A stretch of DNA of 64,000 nucleotides from VRUE01 sp963837735 (GTDB taxonomy: Bacteria > Actinomycetota > Thermoleophilia > Solirubrobacterales > 70-9): NCBI GenBank assembly GCA_963837735.1, contig CAWIOM010000016.1, forward strand, positions 124,001 through 188,000, given 5' to 3'. The translations under genes were made by a program, and so were the position numbers. The notes under the pieces are model-generated. The model worked only from the letters and a program-made list of their open reading frames with translations, did no database searches and was not told the origin of the DNA. This document shows, one piece after another, positions 46,244-53,852 of the stretch. How positions within the stretch are numbered: the stretch's first letter is position 1; each line of letters opens with the position of its first letter.

Positions 46244-46273
46244 AGGATAAACACATAGGGGTATGAATGTCAA
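46244..46273 (-). promoter_or_regulatory. Sigma-70-type promoter of the surface-protein operon
   Basis: On the minus strand TTGACA (46273-46268) and TATCCT (46249-46244) are separated by 18 bases. Transcription would start about 46237, leaving a 5' leader of about 150 bases before the first gene. The -35 is a perfect match; no other promoter this clear is seen in the next 19 kb downstream. Confidence 0.65.
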
Positions 46274-46399
46274 GACACACATTCGTGCACAAGTTCAACG
46301 AGCGACTCGAAACCGCTCAGGAGCGGGAAATGTCCGCGTCGATCACGGGGACACGCGAATGTCTCAGGAGAGACCTTGGGGAGATCAGCCCACGGGCGA

Positions 46400-46560
46400 G
46401 CAGCCGCGAAACGACTTTGACGGCCATCTCGAGGCCGCCATATAAGGTCAGTGCGCCACGCACGAAGAAGTGGCCGGAGGGGCAGGTTCGGTAGAGGAGG
46501 GTCTGCTCCTTGACCTTTGTCCGACTCGCCGGCGGCGGCGGCACCGTATGAAATCGAACC
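46400..46560 (-). pseudogene. Fragment of a family-A secreted protein gene
   Basis: In one minus-strand frame this segment gives TLLYRTCPSGHFFVRGALTL, which lines up with SYLSAGCPSGHYFTEGEVLF near the end of the intact family-A protein just downstream (46652-47431). No N-terminal part or start is found, so it looks like the leftover 3' end of an extra tandem copy. The rest of the interval 46274-46651 holds nothing else I can support. Confidence 0.45.
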
Positions 46561-46651
46561 CCGGCGGCATGTGCACGGGATGAGGCCGTCGTGTGACAAA
46601 GCTGTCGACCGATGCCCGGCCGCACGGCGGTACGGCGCGCCCCCGCGCCCC

Positions 46652-47431
46652 CTATCCCGTCGGCGTACAGGGCAGGACGTGGGTGATCTTCAGCCGGGTG
46701 TCGGGGGCGAAGAGGACTTCGCCTTCGGTGAAGTAGTGGCCGCTCGGGCAGCCCGCGGACAGGTAGCTCGCCTTCTGGCCATGGCGGGTGAAGCGGCGGT
46801 CGATCTTGATCCGGAACCCGGTCACGGAGCCGGCGCCGCCGGCGATCTGGGGGATCCGGGCGTCGGCGTGGAGGCCGAAGTGGCCGCGGTGGATGCGGGT
46901 GATCCTGACCACCGCGACGACCGCGGTCGGTGCCGGGACGGCGACGTAGGTGTGGATGAAGAGGGTGGTCCTGCCGCCGTGGACGCCGCCGTTGAAGAGG
47001 ACGATCGGGCCTTTGGCCGAGAACGGCGCCTGTTCGGGAAAGGCGACTTCGACCTCGCCCTCGCCGGAGCCGACGATCGCGCTGCGGCAGGCGCTCTTGG
47101 CCTCGACGGTCGACCGGGCTTCGAGCCTGCCCCGCCTGCAGACCGGCAGGCCCCGGGCGTCGAGCTGGATCGTCTTGTCGAAGTCGGCGATCACCGCCGA
47201 GAGGGCGGGCGGGTGGCTGCCGTCAGTCGTCCCGATCCGTCCGTTGAGGCTCGCCGCGATCGGCGCCCGCCCGCGCCGCGGCAGCTTGGTCGGCGAGATC
47301 CCGCCGTTGTCGCGGAGGAAGAGGTTGCCGACCCGGACGACCTCAGGCTTGCCGAGGCTGCTCGCCGCGAAGACGAGTGCGAGCGCGGCCGCGACGGCCA
47401 GGGCGCGCAGGAGATGACGGCTCCGCCTCAT
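46652..47431 (-). CDS. Secreted family-A protein, copy 2 (no known function)
   Basis: A 259-residue exported protein with signal peptide RALAVAAALALVFAASSLG. It shares the family order with the copies at 25283 and 60197: GGISPTKLPRRGRAPI, LNGRIGTTDGSHPP, QLDARGLPVC, SACRSAIVGSGEGEVEVAFPEQAPF, LFNGGVHGG, VRITRIHRGHFGLHADARIPQIAGGAGS and SYLSAGCPSGHYFTEG, and a final Cys near the end (LPCTPTG). Function unknown. It sits just downstream of the PucR-type regulator on the same strand; their ends overlap if the regulator frame runs on to 47343. Confidence 0.72.
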   Translation of the reverse strand: MRRSRHLLRALAVAAALALVFAASSLGKPEVVRVGNLFLRDNGGISPTKLPRRGRAPIAASLNGRIGTTDGSHPPALSAVIADFDKTIQLDARGLPVCRRGRLEARSTVEAKSACRSAIVGSGEGEVEVAFPEQAPFSAKGPIVLFNGGVHGGRTTLFIHTYVAVPAPTAVVAVVRITRIHRGHFGLHADARIPQIAGGAGSVTGFRIKIDRRFTRHGQKASYLSAGCPSGHYFTEGEVLFAPDTRLKITHVLPCTPTG

Positions 47432-48726
47432 GCCCGGAAACGCTCCTCGATCCGGCGCCCGAGCGCAGGGCCTGATCTGTGCAGATCCGCGGCCCGGCGG
47501 TTCCGGTTCGGTGAGGCGGCGGGCTAGGGTCGGTTGCCTCGGCCTCGAGCGCTTCCAGGGAGAGGGCGACTTCGAGGTCGGCCGCCAGGGAGTCCAGCGG
47601 GCGCCCGAGGATGCGCTCCACCGTTTGCAGCCGCTTGCCGAGCGTGCGCCGGTTCAGGCCCAATGCCGCCGCCGCCGAGGAGACGTTGCGACCCGCCTTG
47701 AAGTAGGCCCGCAGCGCGGCCAGCAGGTTCTCGCCGTCGCGGCGGCCCTCGAGCGGCGCCAGGTAGAGCCGTCCGGAAGGAGGCGACCGCGAGTTCGTCG
47801 CGAACGATCGAGGCGAGCAGGGTGACCTCCGCGTAGCGGAGCAGGGGCCGCCCGCCGCGCTCGGCGATCGGCAGTGCCGCCTTCGCCTGGCGGTGGCTGA
47901 AGCGCCAGCCGGCGAGCCGCTCGCCGGGCTCGCCGACGGTGATCAGGATCCCCTCCGGGCGGATCTCGCGGAGCGCCCGCACGGCTTCCTCGGCCTCGAG
48001 GGGCCCGCGGCCACCGAGCCAGCAGGCCCAGACCGGCTCCTCCTCGCGGCGGACGGCGAGCAGCCGCCGATCGAGCTGCCCGGCCAGCTCGCGCATCGCC
48101 TCGGCCGACCCCTCCCCCCTCGCCATCAGGCCGAGGTGGTGGGCGTCGAGGTCATACCCCAGCTCCGAGTGGTCGACGAGCTCGCCGGCGAGCAGGCTCT
48201 TGACGCACTCGCGCCGCCGCTCCGCCGTGCCGACGGGCCGGTTTTCCGCCTCGCGCGCATACTCGGCGCTGATCGCGGTGAGCAGGCGGTCGCCGAGCGT
48301 CGCCTGGGCGCCGAGCAGGCGACGCAGGTCCGCGTTCGGCAGCCCGGCCCGCTCCGCCTCTTCGACGAGGAAGTCGCCGAAGAGGGCGTTGCCGGCGAAG
48401 TAGCGACGCATGACAGTGTCGAGGGAGACGCCGTCGCGCGCGTCGAGGCGGGCCTGGGCGAGCAGCGCCGGGGGAACGACGGGAGCGCGGCGCTCGCCGA
48501 CCTCGAGCACGGCGAGCCGATGCTCGACGGCGGCGACCAGGGCGGCTTTCAGGCCCTCGAGATAGGCGGGGTCGGCGACCTCGCGGGGGTCGGAGATCGC
48601 AAAGACGCGGGTCGCGATCGCCGTTTCGATCTCGGGCAGCCGCTCGCGCAGCCGGCCGGCCAGCTCGGCCCCACCCCGGTCTGGGGGTCGGCGGCGGCCA
48701 CCGGCTTGGCGAATCGTGTCTCCCAA
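47343..48726 (-). CDS. PucR-type transcriptional regulator (CdaR/HTH_30), one frameshift
   Basis: About 460 residues after correcting one shift near 47775-47790. The N-terminal ligand-type domain (ELAGRLRERLPEIETAIATRVFAI to AAVEHRLAVLEVG) and a middle GGDEF-like CdaR domain (ELGYDLDAHHLGLMARG, EGILITVGEPGERLAGWRFSHRQAKAAL) match the PucR family. In the shifted frame the C-terminal PucR HTH reads ENLLAALRAYFKAGRNVSSAAAALGLNRRTLGKRLQTVERILG. TTG 48726 follows AAGGAG by five bases; GTG 48732 is the alternative. The stop is uncertain: the HTH frame runs to 47343, over the start of the next gene, while the other frame stops at 47524. Target genes unknown. Confidence 0.72.
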
Positions 48727-48755
48727 ATCCACTCCTTCCCTCGACAGCCGGCCGG

Positions 48756-49922
48756 CTACCCGCGCTTCTTTGCGCTTCGCGGGCTTGATCTTCACGCTGC
48801 GGGTGGTCGTCCGGCGCTCGCCGGCGGTGGTCGTCGAGACGACGGTCAGCGTTGCCTTCAGCTTGCCGTTCTTCCTCAGCCTGGCCCGCGCCCTGCCGTT
48901 CAGCCTCACCCTCAGCGCCACGGTCTTGCCGGACTTCACCTTGGTCCTGCCGGCGCCGTACGCGACGGGCTTGCCCTTCCGGCCGGAGCCGGGCGCGATC
49001 GCCGCCCGTGCCCCGGTCACCGGCGCGGTCAACCTCTGCGCGGTGTTCGCGATCGGCGGGTTGGTCGCCGTGCCCAGGGTCACGGTCCTGCCGTCGGCGC
49101 CGACCCGCAGCGGCCTCTTGATCAGACTCAGCCCGCCTCCGCCTCCGCCCGCGCCGGTGGGGGTCGGCGTCGGGCCGGCCCCGTCCGCGAAGTGTGAAGC
49201 TGGCGAGCATCTGGAAGCCGTAGATGCCGTACGGGCTGCGGAACTCGCCGTTGGGACCGGTCGGCGCCGGGTAGTAGGCGTAGACGCCGTCGAAGTCGGT
49301 GATGCTCTGTTCGCCGACGTGGCCGGTGTAGCGGATCGGCAACGACGCGGTCGGGCGAGAGCACCGAGACGGCGAGCTGGTCGCCGAAGGAGGTGTCGCC
49401 CGGGATGCTCAGGTTCGCCTCTTCCGTGGCCGAGACGTGCAGGCTCTGGGGCACCGTGGCCACCTGGTTCGCCGGGACCGTGAAGGTCGGGCCGACCTGC
49501 TTGACCTGGCAGCAGACGTAGTCGGGTTTCGAGGGGACGCTGCCGGCCGAGAGGCCGGCGGTGAGCACGACGACCTGCATCGGCCCGGGGTTCGCCATCG
49601 CCGGCAGGGTGACGCTGGTCACCGTGCCGCTGCCGCCGGTTGCCGGGATCGGGGCGATGTCGGTGCCGACCGCCGGATTGCTCCACCCCCACATGCATGA
49701 CTGGGAGCCTTCCGTGCCCGGGTACGCTCCGAGTGCCGGGGGGTAGAGGGGCGCGCCCAGCGAGCAGGTCGCGCCGGGAAAGACCTGCTGGTTGGGGTTG
49801 CCGCCGAAGGTCGTGTCGGCGCCGGCGGTCGCCGCGAAGGCGAGGACCAGGGTGAGGATGGCGGCGAGGAGGAGTGCGCCGCAGGCCCGGAACGCTCCCC
49901 TGTGGGTCGGGCTGGCCGGCAT
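48756..49922 (-). CDS. Secreted protein of unknown function, two frameshifts
   Basis: About 385 residues in three pieces. A signal peptide (AFRACGALLLAAILTLVLAFAATAGA) is followed by a Cys-containing N-terminal domain (FPGATCSLGAPLYPPALGAY, QSCMWGWSNPAVG, YVCCQVKQVG). The frame shifts near 49346 (LSP/SLPIRYTGHVGEQ) and again near 49195 (ASF/FADGAGPTPTPTG). The C-terminal part has LIKRPLRVGADGRTVTL and ALRVRLNGRARARLRKNGKLKATL, a beta-sandwich repeat common in this lineage. The frame then runs straight into the PucR gene without a stop. A one-base shift would end it at 48756-48758 after a basic SAKKRG-type tail, the likely true stop. ATG 49922. Confidence 0.6.
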
Positions 49923-50042
49923 CACGCCAAGCCTAATGGCTCCCACGCCCGTGGGGGGAAGGAAGCGAAGCGCCGACCCTCACCGCCGTGGGAGACTCGG
50001 ATTTCGGCCCCCCATGGGCGCTGACCAAAAACCGGAGGATCT

Positions 50043-50744
50043 ATGCGAAACCTGCGTTCCAAGCTCACCTACTCGAATGTGATGGTGACCGTGCTGGCAT
50101 TCATCGTCCTCGCCGGCGGCTCGGCCTATGCGGCCTCGAACCTCGGCAAGAACGCGATCAAGTCGAAGAACATCGCCCCGCACGCGGTCAAGAACAAAAA
50201 CCTGGCGAAGAATGCGGTCAGGACCAAGAACCTGGCGAAGGGCGCCGTGACCGCCGCCAAGATAAAGGCCGCCTCGATAACCCGTACCCAGCTGGCGGCC
50301 GGGACCCTGGCGGGGCTCCAGGTGGCCGAAGTCCAGAGCAACCCGGTGCCCGGCTTCGGGGGAGGCCCGAGCCCATCTGCGGGGACCCCCGTCCCGCTCA
50401 CCGGCACGACCACCTTCACCCCTGCCGTCGGGAAGTCGTACATGCTGCTGACCGAACTCCGGGGCAACCCGGTTGACGCCGATGGCGAAAGCGGCGAATT
50501 CAAACCCTGTTACGGAGAAGTGGTGATGTTGGCCAACAACCAGCTGATCAGCTGGACCGAGATCTACGCCAGCGCCGAGGGCACGTATGACGTCTACAAA
50601 AACGAACCGGTCGGAGCGAAGGCCGCAGCGATCGGCCTGCAGGAACAGGGCAAACCGGTGACCCTGACCGCCGTCTCGCTCACCAACGGCAACTGCGGAC
50701 CGATGACCGCGTCGTTCAAGGGCACCGTGATCGAGCTGGGCTGA
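50043..50744 (+). CDS. Secreted protein with LGKN-type heptad repeats
   Basis: A 233-residue exported protein starting at ATG 50043 eight bases after GGAGG. The signal peptide is SNVMVTVLAFIVLAGGSAYA. Residues about 32-80 carry a short-period repeat (NLGKNAIKSKNIAP, AVKNKNLAK, AVRTKNLAK, AVTAAKIKA), a pattern of beta-helical or collagen-stalk-like segments frequent in Solirubrobacterales. A globular C-terminal part (about 95-233) has two Cys (KPCYGEVVML and NGNCGPMTA) that can pair. Its function is unknown. It is closed by the strong hairpin at 50758-50795. Confidence 0.8.
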   Translation: MRNLRSKLTYSNVMVTVLAFIVLAGGSAYAASNLGKNAIKSKNIAPHAVKNKNLAKNAVRTKNLAKGAVTAAKIKAASITRTQLAAGTLAGLQVAEVQSNPVPGFGGGPSPSAGTPVPLTGTTTFTPAVGKSYMLLTELRGNPVDADGESGEFKPCYGEVVMLANNQLISWTEIYASAEGTYDVYKNEPVGAKAAAIGLQEQGKPVTLTAVSLTNGNCGPMTASFKGTVIELG

Positions 50745-50757
50745 GGGTCCGCGGATG

Positions 50758-50795
50758 GGCTCGGGGTGGCGGCTCTCGGGCCGCCGCCCCGAGCC
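50758..50795 (+). terminator. Strong hairpin terminator
   Basis: GGCTCGGGG (50758-50766) with CCCCGAGCC (50787-50795) and GGCGGC (50768-50773) with GCCGCC (50780-50785), loop TCTCGG. It begins 13 bases after the stop codon of the secreted protein gene. Confidence 0.8.
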
Positions 50796-50874
50796 GCCCG
50801 TGTCCCGATTCGGCTGCCGGCGGAGCCCCCTGCTCGATGGGACTACGATGGACGGGAGAACCAAGCCGAGCCCC

Positions 50875-50896
50875 GATCGCCAATTGTTGATCGCCA
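50875..50896. repeat. Direct repeat upstream of the B12-binding GGDEF gene
   Basis: GATCGCCA occurs at 50875-50882 and again at 50889-50896, a 14-bp period, ending 38 bases before the start codon. It could be a half-site pair for a regulator; no known box is matched and no B12-riboswitch element is seen. Confidence 0.3.
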
Positions 50897-50934
50897 GGAG
50901 CGAAGATGCTGGTCACCGACGCCTATAGGGCACA

Positions 50935-52227
50935 TTGAAGTTGCGGCGGGACAGCGACGCCGCGATCTCCGAGTATCGGCGGTCCTTCGGGTTCGCCCTC
51001 CGAGACGGCGACCCTGCAAAGGCCGAAGCAATCGCGGAGGAGGCGGTTCAAGCTGGAGTCAGCGTCGAGGTGTTCTACGCGAAGGTGATCGGCCCGGCGC
51101 AGGAATGGATCGGCGACCTCTGGCAACAAGATGAGGCTTCGGTCGCCGCCGAGCACCTTGCGACCACGATCAGCCAGGGGGTGATGGCGCGGCTCTACCC
51201 GCATCTACTGAAGACCGAAATACGCTCCCGGGCAAAGGTGATGCTTGCCGCCGCCGAGGGCGAGCTGCACATTCTCGGCCTGCGGATGGTCGCCGACACG
51301 CTCGAGGGTGCCGGATTCGACGTGCGCAACCTGGGGGCGGACGTGCCGGTCGAGGCGGTGCTCGAAGCATGTCGAGTCCACGAACCGGCCGCCCTCGGGC
51401 TCACCGTGAGCATGTGGCTGAACGTGCCGACCCTGATCCGCGAGATCGATGAGGTCGCGGCGTTGGATCGTCCTCCCGCCATCTTCGTGGGCGGCCGGGG
51501 AGTTGCCCGCGCGGCGGGCATCGGCCTCAATGTCCCAGTCGTGGCGGGGTGCGATGAGACCGTCGCAGAGGTCACCAGATTGATCGACAGCGTCGACCGA
51601 GCGCCTCCGGTCGACGCTGAATTGATGGCACGGGTGCCCCTGCGCCGCTCCCGGCCAAGAAGCGACCGCAATGCGGAGGAAACGGTCGCCGGCGCCTTCT
51701 CCGCGACAGCGCTGGTCGCGGCCGACTCGGCGCGGGAGGCGGCACGCGATGCCTACCGGCTGGAAGGGCTCGCGTACCGGGATGCGCTCACGGGCCTTTG
51801 GAACCGCCGGGCCTACGACGATCGGATCGCCGAGCTCACCGACCAACCGGATGGCTCCGCGCTGATGCTCGACGTCGACGAATTCAAGTCGATCAACGAC
51901 GCCGTGGGCCACGAAGCGGGCGACGCCGTCCTCGTCGGGGTCGGAAAGGCGATCCTCGACAACCTCCGCCCGGGCGATTTCGGCGCGCGGTTCGGTGGCG
52001 ACGAGTTCGTCGTCCTCCTTCCGGGACTGGATACGGACGAGGCGACCGAAATTGCCGAGCGGATCAGATCGGCCGTCGAGACAACACTGCGGGATCCCCC
52101 GGTAACCGTGAGCATCGGCCTCGCCGGGCTCACCGACGACAGCCGCCGCACCGCGCTCTCGATCGACCAGGCCCTCTATGCGGCAAAGCGGGCCGGCCGC
52201 AACACCGTGACGAGCTGGGTGGCCTGA
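50935..52227 (+). CDS. Cobalamin-binding (CarH-type) GGDEF diguanylate cyclase
   Basis: A 430-residue two-part protein. Residues about 15-90 are a four-helix cobalamin cap (DPAKAEAIAEEAVQAGVSVEVFY, VIGPAQEWIGDLW) with the W63-x9-E73-H74 signature of CarH/LitR B12 photoreceptors. Residues about 100-220 are the Rossmann B12 domain with E110-x-H112-x-x-G115 (the DxHxxG motif with Glu for Asp), then LGADVP and VGGRG. Residues about 278-430 are GGDEF: GGDEF at 354-358 is intact, and an RPGD (345-348) five residues before it is an inhibitory I-site. It would make c-di-GMP in response to B12 or light. TTG 50935 is the first possible start: a TAG precedes it. The chromophore and light response are inferred. 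Confidence 0.82.
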   Translation: MKLRRDSDAAISEYRRSFGFALRDGDPAKAEAIAEEAVQAGVSVEVFYAKVIGPAQEWIGDLWQQDEASVAAEHLATTISQGVMARLYPHLLKTEIRSRAKVMLAAAEGELHILGLRMVADTLEGAGFDVRNLGADVPVEAVLEACRVHEPAALGLTVSMWLNVPTLIREIDEVAALDRPPAIFVGGRGVARAAGIGLNVPVVAGCDETVAEVTRLIDSVDRAPPVDAELMARVPLRRSRPRSDRNAEETVAGAFSATALVAADSAREAARDAYRLEGLAYRDALTGLWNRRAYDDRIAELTDQPDGSALMLDVDEFKSINDAVGHEAGDAVLVGVGKAILDNLRPGDFGARFGGDEFVVLLPGLDTDEATEIAERIRSAVETTLRDPPVTVSIGLAGLTDDSRRTALSIDQALYAAKRAGRNTVTSWVA

Positions 52228-52231
52228 CCGG

Positions 52232-52540
52232 ATGTACGTATCCGTCTCCCATCTACGGGTCCCGCCGGAGCAGGCCTCCGATTTGGTCGCCGCATTCCGC
52301 AAAAGGCTCGGCCGGGTCGAGCGGCATGAGGGATTCCACGACCTTGAAGTGTGGCAATCGGATCGAGACGCCGGAGAGATCGTGATGGTGAGTCGCTGGC
52401 AGGACCGCGATTGCTTCAAGGCCTACATGAAGAGCAGGGACCACCGCGATTCCCACGATCGGATCCCCGCGGCCGTCAGGGACGGCATCAAGCTGGAGGC
52501 CCTCGAGCACATGCATACCTACGACGTGGTCGCCCAGTGA
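52232..52540 (+). CDS. Antibiotic biosynthesis monooxygenase (ABM/IsdG-like) domain protein
   Basis: A 102-residue single ABM domain: YVSVSHLRVPPEQASDLVAAFRKRLGRVERHEGFHDLEVW and MVSRWQDRDCFKAYMKSRDHRDSHD. Members include heme-degrading IsdG/MhuD and small monooxygenases of polyketides. The conserved His near the end of the first half (HEGFHDLEVW) fits either. It follows the GGDEF gene by 4 bp and overlaps the next gene by 4 bp, so all three are one operon. If heme or B12-ring related, it might process the tetrapyrrole of the neighbouring B12 sensor; that is speculation. Confidence 0.85.
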   Translation: MYVSVSHLRVPPEQASDLVAAFRKRLGRVERHEGFHDLEVWQSDRDAGEIVMVSRWQDRDCFKAYMKSRDHRDSHDRIPAAVRDGIKLEALEHMHTYDVVAQ

Positions 52541-52959
52541 ACGGCACCTCCCCTCCCGGGGGGGCCGCACCCCCCGCAGAGGCCTTTCACCCGGACGGTA
52601 CCCCGATCGACCTGGGCGCCATCGCGCTGAGGATCTGCGAGCTCTACCGACGGGAGTTCCCTGACGAAGAGGAGCGCTACGGGGACGCCGGCGTCAAATG
52701 GTGCGTGCATGACAACCAGTACCTGCTGGGATGGGCGATTCAGGATGCTCGCGACGGAACGGTGCTGCTCAGCGATCAGACCAAGTGGCTGAACAGCGTC
52801 CTCGACAGCCGCGGGTTCCCGGCGGGTCGGCTGATGCGAAATCTCGAGATCGCCGCCGACGTGGCGGTCCAGAGCGCAGAGCTGGGAGAACTTGCGAAGC
52901 CCACCGGAGACGCCTTCAGGGACGCGGCGAAGGAGCTGCCTCCACCGCGCTCCACTTAG
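52537..52959 (+). CDS. Small protein of unknown function, coupled to ABM and GGDEF genes
   Basis: 140 residues starting at GTG 52537, overlapping the ABM stop (GTGA). It has no signal peptide or membrane segment. A helical core (DLGAIALRICELYRREFPDEEERYG, LGWAIQDARDGTVLLSDQTKWLNSVLDSRGFPAGRLMRNLEIAADVA) is followed by a short tail. The pattern of a WCVHDNQYLLGWAI loop and long helices resembles B12-associated cap or corrinoid-partner modules, but I cannot assign a family. Translational coupling to the B12-binding GGDEF gene suggests a partner or sensor in the same pathway. Confidence 0.7.
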   Translation: MNGTSPPGGAAPPAEAFHPDGTPIDLGAIALRICELYRREFPDEEERYGDAGVKWCVHDNQYLLGWAIQDARDGTVLLSDQTKWLNSVLDSRGFPAGRLMRNLEIAADVAVQSAELGELAKPTGDAFRDAAKELPPPRST

Positions 52960-52991
52960 AGAGCCGGCAAGCCCAGGCTAGGGTTGCGAGC

Positions 52992-53852
52992 ATGGAATCC
53001 AAGCCGATCGACCCGGGCGACTTCCGCGAGGCGCAGCACAGGCACTGGGACTCCGCTGCGGTGGGATGGATGCAGTGGAGCGAGTTCAATGACAGCGCAG
53101 ACGGGCGGATCAGCGAGCGGCTGGTGGAGCTCGCCGGCGTGCAGTCGGGAAGCCGGGTCCTGGACGTCGCCGCCGGCTACGGCGAGCCGGCGCTCACCGC
53201 CGCGCGTAAGGCCGGCCCGGAGGGCCGCGTTGTGGCGACCGACATCTCCGCCGAGATGCTCGCGTTCGGGCGTGAGCGTGCGGCGGCGGCCGGCTTGGGC
53301 AACGTCGAGTTCATGGAGTCGGACGCCTCCAGCCTCGATTTTCCGCACGAGAGCTTCGACGCCGCCGTCTCGCGCTGGGGCATCATCTTCGAGCCCGATG
53401 CGGAGGCCGCCGCGGGGCGCATCCGGGGCTTCCTCAAGCCGGGCGCGCGAATCGCGATCGCCTCATGGGGCGAGCCCGACCAGGTCCCCTTCCTCTCGAT
53501 TCCGATGAGGACGACGAGGGAGCGGCTGAACGTGCCCCCGCCCCCGCCCGGAACGCCCGGGCCCCTCTCCCGGCCCACCCCCGCCGCGATCGGCGGGCTG
53601 CTCGAAGGAGGTGGGTTCTCGAACGTCGCGGTGGAGCAGGACGAGGTCATCTTCGAGTTCGACTCCCCGGAGCACTTCACCGCTTACGTCAGGGCGATCT
53701 CCGCCCCGATCCGGGCAATGATCGAGCAGCACGCAGGCGAGGCCCAGGAGGAGGCCTGGGACGCGATCACGCAGGCCGCAGCGGAAGCGGGGGGCGGCTC
53801 GAAGCCGCTGATCTTCTCGAACGTTGTGCTGCTCGCCTCTGCAACCGCCTAG
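52992..53852 (+). CDS. Class I SAM-dependent methyltransferase
   Basis: A 286-residue methyltransferase from ATG 52992. Motif I is VLDVAAGYGEPALTAARKAG, motif II VVATDISAEMLAF and motif IV FDAAVSRWGIIFEPDAEAAAGRI, with a SWGEPDQVPFL loop. It resembles UbiE/menaquinone-type methyltransferases with GEPDQ instead of the usual insertion. The substrate is not known. It is separated from the B12-operon by 32 bp and ends convergently, sharing stop bases with the GH64-like gene. Confidence 0.85.
   Translation: MESKPIDPGDFREAQHRHWDSAAVGWMQWSEFNDSADGRISERLVELAGVQSGSRVLDVAAGYGEPALTAARKAGPEGRVVATDISAEMLAFGRERAAAAGLGNVEFMESDASSLDFPHESFDAAVSRWGIIFEPDAEAAAGRIRGFLKPGARIAIASWGEPDQVPFLSIPMRTTRERLNVPPPPPGTPGPLSRPTPAAIGGLLEGGGFSNVAVEQDEVIFEFDSPEHFTAYVRAISAPIRAMIEQHAGEAQEEAWDAITQAAAEAGGGSKPLIFSNVVLLASATA

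Noticed and set aside
46261..46445. Plus-strand ORF starting ATGAATGTCAAG
   Set aside because: It lies over the divergent promoter, has no ribosome-binding site and no protein-like pattern.
50745..50934. Cobalamin riboswitch before the B12-binding GGDEF gene
   Set aside because: No B12-box (GCCACTG-type) or long-range pairing is visible; the only strong structure is a terminator hairpin.
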